A DNA stretch of 64,000 bases from Eriocheir sinensis (taxonomy: Eukaryota > Arthropoda > Malacostraca > Decapoda > Varunidae), in the NCBI RefSeq assembly GCF_024679095.1, contig NW_026111778.1, positions 208,501 to 272,500 on the forward strand, in the 5' to 3' direction. The notes below the pieces were generated by a model that did no database searches, was not told where the DNA came from, and worked only from the letters and a program-made list of their open reading frames with translations. Shown here piece after piece: positions 30,701 through 46,336 of this stretch; the first letter of the stretch is position 1; each line of letters begins with the position of its first letter. A program made the translations under genes and the position numbers.

Positions 30701-33700
30701 GAAAATAGCAATAAAATAATGTAAATTTGTATGAGAAAACATACAAATAACGCAAATTTCTATAAAAATATATGTACTAAAATGCACATAAAATAAAGTA
30801 AATTTGCATAAAAATATATATACAAAACACACACTAAATATTGTAAATGCGTACATAAAATAACCTAAATTTGTATAAAACTATATACAAAAATACACAA
30901 AAATAATTTAAATTTGTTTGAAAAGAAATATACAAAATACATATAAAATTAGGTAAATTTGTATTGAAATACATATACAAAATACACATCAAATAATGTA
31001 AATTTGAATGAAAATATATAAACAAATACACTTAAAATAACGTAAATTTGTATAAAATATATATGCAAGGTACACATTAAATAATGTAAGTGTGTATAAA
31101 AAAAATATATACAAAAAACAAATAGAATAATGTAAACTCGTATCAAAATAAATACACAGAATATCAATAAAATAATGTAAATTTGTATGAAAATAAAGAT
31201 GCAAAATTCCCAAAAATTATCGCATTTTTTTTAAAAATATATATACCAAAATACACATAAAATATTTAAATTTGTATTGAAATAAATATATAAAATGCAT
31301 ATACAGTAAGGTAAATTTGTATTGGAAGGGATATTCAAAAATACATATAAAACAATGTAAATTTGTTTCAAAATATTTATACGAATACACATAAAATTAA
31401 ATAGATTTCTATAGAGATATATATACAAAATACATATGAAGTTATGTAAATACGTATAAAAATATATATACAAAATACATATCAAATAATGTAAATTCGT
31501 GTCAAAATAAATAAACAAAATATCATGAAAAGAATATGTATTTGTATGAAAATAGATAATAGATAATAAATTTGTATAAAATATATATGCAAGAACATAT
31601 TAAATAATGTAAATATGTATAAAAAAGTATATACAAAAAACAAATAGAATAATGTAAAATCGTATGAAAATAAATACACCGAATATTAATAAAATAATGT
31701 AACTTTGTATGAAAATAAAGATGCAAAATTCCCATAAAATAGCGCAAAAATATATATTCCAAAATACACAAAAAATATTTAAATTTGTTTTGAAATAAAT
31801 ATACAAAATGCACATACAATAAGGTAAATTTGTATTGAAAGAGATATGCAAAAATACATATAAAACAAATGTAAATTTGTTTCAAAATATATATACGAAT
31901 ACAAATAAAAAAAAGTAGATTTCTATAAAAATATATATACAAAATACACATAAAATTAAGTAAATACGTATAAAAAAATGTTTACAAAATACACATAAAA
32001 TAATGTAAATTCGAATTAAAATAAATAAACAAAATACCAATAAAAGAATGTGTATTTGGATAAATATAAATATACAAAATACACATACAAAATAAACATA
32101 AAATAAGGTAGATTTGTAATAAAAAATATATACAAAATACACATACAATAATGTAAATTTATATGAAAATATATATACAAGTACTCATAAAATACCATGA
32201 ATTTGTATAAAATTATATACTCAAAATAAATATTAAATAATGTAAGAGCGTATAAAAAAATATATACAAAGTACATATAAAATGAAAATTAAGATGCAAA
32301 ATACCTATAAAATAACGCATTTTTTATAAAATTATTGATACCAAAATACACATAAAACATTTGAACTTGTATTAAAATAAATATACAAAATGCACATACA
32401 ATAAGGTAAATTTGTATTGAAATAAATATGCAAAATACATATAAAATAATGTAAATTTGTTTCAAAATATATATACGAATACACATAAAATAACGTAGAT
32501 TTCTATAAAAATACGTATACAAAATACACATAAAATTAAGTAAATACGTATAAAAAAAATGTATACAAAATACACATAAAATAATTAAATTAGTATTAAA
32601 ATAAATATACAAAATGCACGTACAATAAAGTAAATTTGTATTGAAATAGATATGCAAAATACACATTAATAATGTAAATTTGTATCAAAATATATATACG
32701 AATACTCATAAAATAGAGTAAATTTCTATGAAAATATACATACAAAATAGATATACAAAATACACATATAACTAGTTAAATTTGTATTTAAATACATGTA
32801 CAAAAAACACAAAAAAATGTATATTTGTATGAAATGAAAACAAATACATTTTATATAAAATATATATACAAAATACACATAGAATAATGTAAAATCATAT
32901 CAAAATAAATACACAGAATATCAATAAAATAATGTAAATTTGTATGAAAATAAAGATGCAAAATACCTATAAAATAAAGCATATTTTTATATAAATACAT
33001 ATACAAAAATACACATAGATTAATCAAATTTGTATTAAAATTAATATACAAAATGCATATACAATAAGGTAGATTTGTATTAAAAAAATATGCAAAATAC
33101 ACATAAAACAATGTAAATTTGTTTCAAAATATATATACGAATACACATAAAATAACGCAGATTTCTATAGAAATATATATACAAAATACACTTGAAATAA
33201 TGTAAATACGTATAAAAATATATATACAAAATACACATTAAATAATGTTAATTCGTGTCAAAATAAATAAACAAAATATCATGAAAAGGATGTGTATTTG
33301 TATGAAAATAGATATACAAAATACACATAAAATAACCTAAATTTGTATAAAACTATATACAAAAATACAGAAAAATAATTTAAACTTATATGAAAATAAA
33401 TATACAAAAAACATATAAAATTAGGTAAATTTGTATTGAAATACATATACAAAATACACATAAAATAATGTAAATTTGAATGAAAATATATAAACATATA
33501 GACTTAAAATAACGTAAATTTGTATCAAATAAATATACAAAAAACACATTAAATAATGTAAATATGTATAAAAAAATAAATACAAAACACAAATAAAATA
33601 ATGTAAAATCGTATCAAAATAAATACAGAAAATATTAATAAAATAATGTAAATTTGTATGAAAATTAAGATGCAAAATACTCATAAAATAACGCATTTTT

Positions 33701-34072
33701 ATAAAAATATGTATACGAAAAAACATAAAATATTTGATTTTGTATAAAAATAAATAGATATACAAAATAAACATAAAATAAGCTAAAATTGAATTGAAAT
33801 ATATATACAAAATACATAAAATAATGTAAATTTGTTTCAAAATACTTATACAAATACACATATAATAACGTAAATTTGTATAAAAATATATAAACAAAAT
33901 ACACATTAAATAATGTAAATACGTATAAAAAAAATGTACAAAATACACAAATAATCATGTAATTCGTATCAAAATAAATAGACAAAATACCAATAAAATA
34001 ATGTAAATTTCTATGAGAAAACATATACAAAATACACATAAATAACGAAAATATCAATAAAAATATATATAA
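27784..34072 (-). repeat. Satellite block 18, longest inverted block
   Basis: Over 6 kb in one orientation. About 28,735-30,440 is directly duplicated at 36,222-37,915 (offset ~7,470-7,485), sharing the private variant aaatgaatgagca. About 30,290-33,310 is the inverted partner of block 11. Short-HOR scars lie near 28,222 and 31,555. Confidence 0.85.
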
Positions 34073-35606
34073 TATAATATATTTTTATACATATTTAAAA
34101 TATTTAATTTATATTTTGTATATATATTTTATCCAAATTTACGTTATTTTATATGTATTTGTTTATATATTTTCATACAAATTTACATTATTTCATGTGA
34201 GTTTTGTATATGTATTTCAATACAAATTTGCCTAAATTTATGTGTATTTTGCATATCTATTTTCAAACAAATTTAAATTATTTTTGTGTATTTTTGTATA
34301 TATTTTTATACAAATTTTAGTTATTTATTTGTTTTTTATATATATTTTCATACAAATATACATTCTTTTATTGAATTTTGTGTATTTAATTTTTACAATT
34401 TATATTATTTTTATGTATTTTTATATATATTTTCTACGTATTTAAATTATTTTATGTGTATTTTATATATACATTTTTATAAAAATTTACGTTATTTTAT
34501 TGTGTGTATTCGTATATATTTTGAAACAAATTTTATACAAATTCATGTTATTTTATGTGTATTTGTATATATATTTTCATACAAATTGATATTATTTTAT
34601 GTGTATTCTTACATATATTTTATTACAAATTTACCTTATTTTATGTTTATTTTGTATATTTTTTTCATTTAATATAATCAAATTTAAATTTATTTTATAT
34701 GCATTTTGTATATTAATTTTAATACAAATTTCATTATTCTATGTGTATTTTTCTATATGTATTTTTATAAAAATATGCTTTATTATATGGGTATTTTGCA
34801 TCTTTATTTTCATACAAATTTACGTTATTTTATTGATATTCTGCTCATTCATTTTGATACGATTTGACATTATTCTATGTATTTTATATATTTTCATACA
34901 AATTTACGTTATTTTATGTGTATTTGTTTATATATTTTGACACAAATTTAAAATATTTTATGGGTATTTTGTATATATATTTCAAAAGAAATTTATCTAG
35001 TATTATGTGTATTTTGAATATCTATTTTCATACAAACTCAAATTATTTTTATGTATTTTTGTATATATTTGAATACAAATTTTAGTTAGGTTATGTGTAT
35101 TTTGTAAATCTATTTTCATTCAAATATATATTATTTTATTGGTATTTTGTTGATTTATATTGATACGAATTTACATAATTTTATATGTACTTTGTATATA
35201 TATTTTTATACGCATTTTCATTATTTAATATTTATTTTGAATATATAATTTTATACAAATTCATGGTATTTTATGTGTATTTGTATATATATTTTCATAT
35301 AAATTTACATTATTTTATGTGTATTTTGTACATATATTTCATTACAAATTTACCTTATTTTATGTTTATTTTGTATGTGTATTTTGTACATTTATATTTA
35401 TACAAATACACATTTTTTTATTGGTATTTTGTTTAATTATTTTGTCTCGAATTTACATTATTTTATGTGTATTTTGTTTACATTTTTTTTATACGTATTT
35501 ACTTAATTTTATGTGTATTTTGTATATATATTTTTATAGAAATCTATGTTATTTTATGTGTATTCGTACATATATTTTGAAACAAATTTACATTGTTTTA
35601 TATGTA
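34073..35606 (+). repeat. Satellite block 19, T-rich; arm of a close inverted repeat
   Basis: About 34,680-35,410 is the reverse complement of 36,205-36,930 (point sums ~71,600), leaving a spacer of about 0.8 kb. It shares the gctcattcattttgatacga monomer with 180-215. Confidence 0.85.
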
Positions 35607-37917
35607 CAATAAGGTAAATCTGTATTGAAATAGATATGCAAAATACATATAAAGTAATGCAAATTTGTTTCAAAATATGTATACGAATACACATAAAATA
35701 ACGTAGATTTCTATAAAAATATATATACAAAATACACATAAAATGAAGTAAATACGTATAAAAAAATGAATACAAAATACATATAAAATAATGTAAATTC
35801 GTATCAAAATAAATAAACAAAATACCAATAAAAGAATGAGTATTTGTATAAATATAAATATACAAAATACACATAAAATAACGTAAATTTATATAAAACT
35901 ATATACAAAAATACACAGAAGTAATTAAATTTGTATGAAAATATATACAAAATACACACAAAATAAGCTAAATTTGAATTGAAATATATATACAAAATAC
36001 ATGAAATAAAGTAAATTTGTATCAAAATATTTATACAAATACACATATAATAACGTAAATTTGTATGAAAATATATAAACAAAATACACATTAAATAATG
36101 TAAATACTTATAAAAAATGTTTACAAAATACACATATAATCATGTAATTCGTATCAAAATAAATAAACAAAATACCAATAATATAATATAAATTTGTATG
36201 AGTAAACGTGTATAAATATAAATGTACAAAATACACATACAAAATAAACATAAAATAAGGTAAATTTGTAATGAAATATATGTACAAAATGCACATAAAA
36301 TAATGTAAGTTTATATGAAAATATATATACAAATACACATAAAATACCATGAATTTGTATAAAATTATATATTCAAAATAAATATTAAATAATGTAAATG
36401 CGTATAAAAATATATATAAAAAGTACATAGAAAATAATGTAAACTCGTATCAATATAAATCAACAAAATACCAATAAAATAATATATATGTGAATGAAAA
36501 TAGATTTACAAAATACACATAACATAACTAAAATTTGTATTGAAATATATACAAAAATACATATAAATAATTTGAGTTTGTATGAAAATATATATTCAAA
36601 ATACACTTAAAATTAGGTAGATTTCTTTTGAAATATATATACAAAATACCCATAAAATATTGTAAATTTGTGTCAAAATATATAAACAAATACACATAAA
36701 ATAACGTAAATTTGTATGAAAAATATATACAAAATACACATAGAAGAATGTCAAATCGTATCAAAATGAATGAGCAGAATATCAATAAAATAACGTAAAT
36801 TTGTATGAAAATAAAGATGCAAAATACCCATAAAATAAAGCATATTTTTATAAAAATACATATACAAAAATACACATAGAATAATTAAATTTGTATTAAA
36901 ATTAATATACTAAATGCATATACAATAAGGTAAATTTGTATTGAAAAAATATGCAAAATACACATAAAAGTGTTAATTTGTTTAAAAATCTATATACGAA
37001 TACACATAATATAACGTAGATTTCTATAGAAATATATATACAAAATACACATGAAATGATGTAAATACGTATAAAAATATATATACAAAATACACATTAA
37101 ATAATTTATATTCTCGTCAAAATAAATAAACAAAATATAAATAAATGAATGTGTATTTGTATGAAAAAAGATATACAAAATAATCATAAAATAACCTAAG
37201 TTTGTATAAAACTATATACAAAAATACACAAAAATAATTTAAATTTGTATGAAAATAAATATACAAAATACATATAAAATTAGGTAAATTTGTATTAAAA
37301 TACATATACAAAATACACATAAAATAATGGAAATTTGAATGAAAATATATAAGCATATACACTTAAAATACCGTAAATTTGTATCAAATATATATACAAA
37401 ATACACATTAAAAAATATATACAAAACACAAATAGAATAATGTAAAATCGTATCAAAATAAATACACAGAATATTAATTAAATAATGTTAATTTATATGA
37501 AAATAAAGATGCAAAATAGCCATAAAATAACGCATTTCTTATAAAAAATATATATACCAAAATACACATAAAATATTAAAATTTGTATTAAAATAAATAT
37601 AAAAAATGCACATACTGTAAGGTAAATTTGTATTGAAATAGATATGCAAAATACATATAAAACAATGTAAATTTGTTTCAAAATATATATACGAATACAC
37701 ATAAAATAACGTTGATTTCTATAAAAATATATATAAAATACACATAAAATGAAGTAAATACGTATAAAAAAATGAATACAAAATACACATAAAAATCGTA
37801 TCAAAATAAATAAACAAAATACCAGTAAAAGAATGTGTATTTGTATAAATATAAATATACAAAATACACATAAAATATCGTAAATTTGTATAAAACTATA
37901 TACAAAAATACACAGAA
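35607..37917 (-). repeat. Satellite block 20, inverted
   Basis: Contains the second arm of the close inverted repeat (36,205-36,930) and the direct duplicate of 28,735-30,440. The block flips at about 37,917 (acacagaacaaattcacatt). Confidence 0.85.
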
Positions 37918-38879
37918 CAAATTCACATTCTTTTATTGGTATTTTGTTTATTTATTTTGTTTCGAAATTATATTATTTTATGTGTATTTTGTTTACTTTT
38001 TTTATACGTATTTACCTAATTTTATGTGTATTTTGTATATATATTTACGTAGAAATCTACGTTATTTTATGTGTATTCGTATATATATTTTGAAACAAAT
38101 TTACATTGTTTTATATGTATTTTTGCATATCTCTTTCAATAGAAGTTTACCTTATTGTATGTGCATTTTGTATATTTATTTCAATACAAATTTAAAAATT
38201 TTATGTGTATTTTGGTATATATATTTTTATAAGAAATGCGCTATTTGATGGGAATTTTGCATCTTTATTTTCATACAAATTTACTTTATTTTATTAATAT
38301 TCGGTGTATTTATTTTGATACGATTTTACATTATTATATTTGTTTTTTGTATATATTTTTTTTTTATACATATTTACATTATTTAATGTGTATCTTGCAT
38401 ATATATTTCATACAAATTTATTATCTATTATTTATTTTTATAAAAATACACATTTTTTTCATGATATTTTGTTTATTTATTTTGACACGAATTTACATTA
38501 CTTAATATGTATTTTATATATATATTTTTTATACGTATTTACATAATTTCATGTGTATTTTATATATATATTTCTATAGAAATCTACGTTATATTATGTG
38601 TATTCGTATATATATTTTGAAACAAATTTACACTGTTTTATTTGTATTTTGCGTTTTTTTTTTCAATACAAATATACCTTATTGTATGTGTGGATTTTGT
38701 ATATTAATTTTAATACAAATTTAATTTTTCTATGTGTATTTTTGTATATGTATTTTTTTTTTAAAAATATGCTTTATCTTATGGGTATTTTGCATCTTTA
38801 TTTTCATACAAATTTAAATTATTTTATTGATATTCTGTGTACTTATTTTGATACGATTTTACATTATTCTATGTATAAC
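37918..38879 (+). repeat. Satellite block 21, T-rich
   Basis: Inverted partner of about 27,780-28,735. From about 38,150 it is also directly duplicated at 44,717-46,260 (offset ~6,561 at the shared junction). A short-HOR scar lies near 38,425. Confidence 0.85.
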
Positions 38880-40249
38880 AAAAACAAATACAGAATACAC
38901 AAAAATAGATATGCAAAATACATATAAACAATGTAAATTTGTTTCAAAATATATATACGAATACACCTGAAATAAGGTAGATTTCTATAAAAATATATAT
39001 ACAAAATACACATAAAATTAAGTAAATACGTATAAAAAATGTATTCAAAATACACATAAAATAATGTAAATTAGTATCAAAATAAATAAACAAAATACCA
39101 ATAAAAGAATGTGTATTTGTATAAATATATATACAAAATACACATTAAATAATATAAATTTGTTTAAAACTATACAAAATACACATGAAATGATGTAAAT
39201 ACGTATAAAAATATATATACAAAATTCACATTAAATAATGTAAACTCGCGTCAAAATACATAAAGAAAATATCAATAAAAGAATGTGTATTTGTATGAAA
39301 ATAGTTATACAAAATACACATAAAATAACCTAAATTTGTATCAAACTATATACAAAAATACACAAAAATATTTTAAATTTGTATGAAAATAAATATACAA
39401 AATACACATAAAATTATGTAAATTTGTATTGAAATACATAAACAAATACACTTAAAATAACGTAAATTTGTATAAAAAAAATATGTGCAAAACACAAATA
39501 GAATAATGTAAAATCGTATCAAAATAAATACACAGAATATTAATAAAATAATGTAAATTTGTATGAAAATAAAGAAGCAAAATACCCATAAAATAACGCA
39601 TTTTTTTTATTTATAAAAATATATATACCAAAATACACATCAAAAAATTAAATTTGTATTAAAATAAATATACAAAATGCACATACAATAAGATAAATTT
39701 GTATTGAAATAAATATGCAAAATACATATAAAATAATGTAAATTTGTTTCAAAATATATATACGAATACACATAAAATAACGTAGATTTCTATAAAAATA
39801 CATATACAAAATACACATAAAATTAAGTAAATACGTATAAAAAAATGTATACAAAATACACATAAAATAATTTAAATTCGTATAAATGTAAATAAACAAA
39901 TTACCAATAAAAGAATGTGTATTTGTATAAATATAAATATACAAAATGCACATAAAATAACGTAAATTTATATAAAACTATATACATAAAATAACGCAAA
40001 TTTCTATAAAAATATATATGCAAAAATGAACATGAAATAAATTTGCATAAAAATATATATACAAAACACACATTAGATCATGTAAATGAGTATAAAAATA
40101 TGTATAGAAAATACCTATGAAATAATCTAAATTCGTATCGAATTAAATTAAGAAAATACAAATAAAATAATGTAATTTTGGATGAAAATATATATACAAA
40201 ATACACATAAAATAACCTAAATACAAATACAAATATACACATAAAATAT
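38880..40249 (-). repeat. Satellite block 22, inverted
   Basis: Starts with the junction ctatgtataacaaaaa, shared with 45,439. About 39,530-39,660 matches 3,591-3,740 and 46,150-46,260 closely. Confidence 0.85.
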
Positions 40250-41026
40250 TGTATTTTGTATATACATTTCAATTCAAATTTAGCTTATTTTATCTGTATT
40301 TTGTATATCTATTTTCATACGAATTTAATTACTTCTGAGTATTTTTTTATATAGTTTTATACAAATTTACGTTATTTTATGTGTATTTTGTATATTTATA
40401 TTTATACAAATACACATTCTTTTATTGGTATTTTGTTTATTTATTTTGATACGAATTTACATTATTTTATGTGTATTTTGTATACATTTTCTTATACGTA
40501 TTTACTTCATTTTATGTGTATTTTGTATATATATTTATATACAAATCTACGTTATTTTATGTGTATTCGTATATATATTTTGAAACAAATTTACATTGTT
40601 TTATATGTATTTTGCATATCTATTTCAATACAGATTTACCTTATTGTATGTGTATTTTGTATATTTATTTTAATACAAATTAATTTTTTCATGTGTATTT
40701 TGGTATATATATTTTTATAAAAAATGCATTATTTAATGGGTATTTTGCATCTTTATTTTCATACAAATTTACGTTGTTTTATCAATATTCTGTGTATTAA
40801 TTTCGTACGATTTTACATTATTCTATTTGTGTTTTGTATATATTTTTTTATACATATTTACATTATTTAATGTGTATTTTGAATATTTTAAAACAAATTT
40901 ACGTTATTTTATGCGCATCTGTTAAAATATTTTGACACAAATTTACATTATTGTATGTATTTTGTATATATATTTCAATACAAATTTAGTTTAGTTTATG
41001 TATATTTTGTATATCTATTTTCATTC
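40250..41026 (+). repeat. Satellite block 23, T-rich; paralogue of block 13
   Basis: Both boundary junctions and the internal monomer order match 21,665-22,348. Confidence 0.85.
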
Positions 41027-43723
<2,697 letters not shown>

Positions 43724-45439
43724 TGTGTATTTTGTATATTTATTTTTTCTACAAATATACGTTCTTTTATCTGAATTTTGTTTATTGAATTTGAAACGAA
43801 TTTACCTTATTTTGTATATCTATTTTCATACAAATTAAAATACTTCTGTGTATTTTTGTATATAGTTTTATATAAATTTACGTTATTTTATGTGTATTTT
43901 GTATATTTATATTTATACAAATACACATTCTTTTATTGGTATTTTGTATATTTATTTTGATACGAATTTACATTATTTTATGTGTATTTTGTATACATTT
44001 TTTTATACGTATCTAATTCATTTTATGTGTATTTTGTATATATATTTTTATAGAAATCTACGTTATTTTATGTGTATTCGTATATATATTTTGAAACAAA
44101 TTTACATTGTTTTATATGTGTTTTGCATATCTATTTCAATACAAATATACCTTATTGTATGTGTTTTTTATATATTTATTTTAATTCAAATATAATTTTT
44201 TATGTGTATTTTGGTATATATATTTTTATAAATAAAAAAAAAAACGTTATTTTATGGGTATTTTCCCTCTTTATTTTCATACAAATTTACATTATTTTAT
44301 TAATATTCTGTGTATTTATTTTGATACGAGTTTACATTATTCTATTTGTGTTTTGTATATATTTCTTTATATAAATTTACGTTATTTTAAGTGTATTTGT
44401 TTATGTCTTTTCATTCAAATTTACATTATTTTATGTGTATTTTGTATATGTATTTCAATACAAATTTACCTAATTTTATGTGTATTTTGTATATTTATTT
44501 TCATACAAATATGAAATATTTTTGTGTATTTTTGTATATAGTTTGATACAAATTTAGGTTATTTTATGTGTATTTTGTATATCTATTTTCATACAAATAC
44601 ACATTCTTTTATTGATATTTTGTTTATTTATTTTGACGCGAGTTTGCATTATTTAATGTGTATTTTGTATACATATTTTTATACGTATTTACATCATTTC
44701 ATGTGTATTTTGTATATATCCTTATTGTATGTGCATTTTGTATATTTATTTCAATACAAATTTAAATATTTTATGTGTATTTTGGTATATATATTTTTAT
44801 AAGAAATGCGCTATTTGATGGGAATTTTGCATCTTTATTTTCATACAAATTTACATTATTTTATTAATATTCGGTGTATTTATTTTGATACGATTTTACA
44901 TTATTCTATTTGTTTTTTGTATATATATATTTTTTTTACATATTTACATTATTTAATGTGTATCTTGCATATATATTTCATACAAATGTATTATCTATTA
45001 TTTATTTTCATACAAATACACATTCTTTCCATGATATTTTGTTTTTTATTTTGACACGAATTTACATTACTTAATTTGTATTTTGTATATATATTTTTAT
45101 ACGTATTTACATAATTTCATGTGTATTTTTTATATATATTTCTATAGAAATCTACGTTATTTTATGTGTATTCGTATATATATTTTGAAACAAATTTACA
45201 CTGTTTTATTTGTATTTTGCGTTTTTTTCAATACAAATTTACCTTATTGTATGTGTGCATTTTGTATATTAATTTTAATACAAATTTAATTATTCTATGT
45301 GTATTTTTGTATATGTATTTTTAGAAAAAAATACGCTTTATCTTATGGGTATTTTGCATCTTTATTTTCATACAAATTTAAATTATTTTATTGATATACT
45401 GTGTACTTATTTTGATACGATTTTACATTATTCTATGTA
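43724..45439 (+). repeat. Satellite block 25, T-rich
   Basis: Up to about 44,715 it matches 24,912-25,985; from 44,717 it matches 38,150-38,879. The join near 44,716 (tatatatccttattgtatg) is a recombination breakpoint within one orientation. A short-HOR scar lies near 44,993. Confidence 0.85.
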
Positions 45440-46336
45440 TAACAAAAATAAATACAGAATACACAAAAATAGATATGCAAAATACATATAAGCAATGTAA
45501 ATTTGTTTCAAAATATATGTACGAATACACATGAAATAATGTAGATTTCTATAAAAATATATATACAAAATACACATAAAATTAAGTAAATACGTATAAA
45601 AAATGTATACAAAATACACATAAAATAATGTAAATTAGTATCAAAATAAATAAACAAAATACCAATAAAAGAATGTGTATTTGTATAAATATATACATAC
45701 AAAATACACATTAAATAATATAAATTTGTTTAAAACTATACAAAATACACATGAAATGATGTAAATACGTATAAAAATATATATACAAAATACACATTAA
45801 ATAATGTAAACTCGCGTCAAAATAAATAAACAAAATATCAATAAAAGAATGTGTATTTGTATGAAAATAGATGTACAAAATACACATAAAATAACATAAA
45901 TTTGTATCAAACTATATACAAAAATACACAAAAATATTTCATATTTGTATGAAAATAAATATACAAAATACACATAAAATTAGGTAAATTTGTATTGAAA
46001 TACATATACAAAATACACAAAAAATAATGTAAATTTGAAATAAAATACATAAACAAATACCCTTAAAATAACGTAAATTTGTATAAAAAAATATCTACAA
46101 AACACAAATAGAATAATGTAAAATCGTATCAAAATAAATACACAGAATACTAATAAAATAATGTAAATTTGTAAGAAAATAAAGAAGCAAAATACCCATA
46201 AAATAACGCATTTTTTTATTTATAAAAATATATATACCAAAATACACATCAAAAAATTAAATTTGTATTAAAATAAATATACAAAAAACACATACAATAA
46301 GGTAAATTTGTATTGAAATAGATATGCAAAATACAT
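45440..46336 (-). repeat. Satellite block 26, inverted, interrupted by LINE
   Basis: Continues in the same orientation and monomer phase beyond the LINE at 48,414. Its last 125 bp are identical by eye to 3,657-3,782. Confidence 0.9.
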
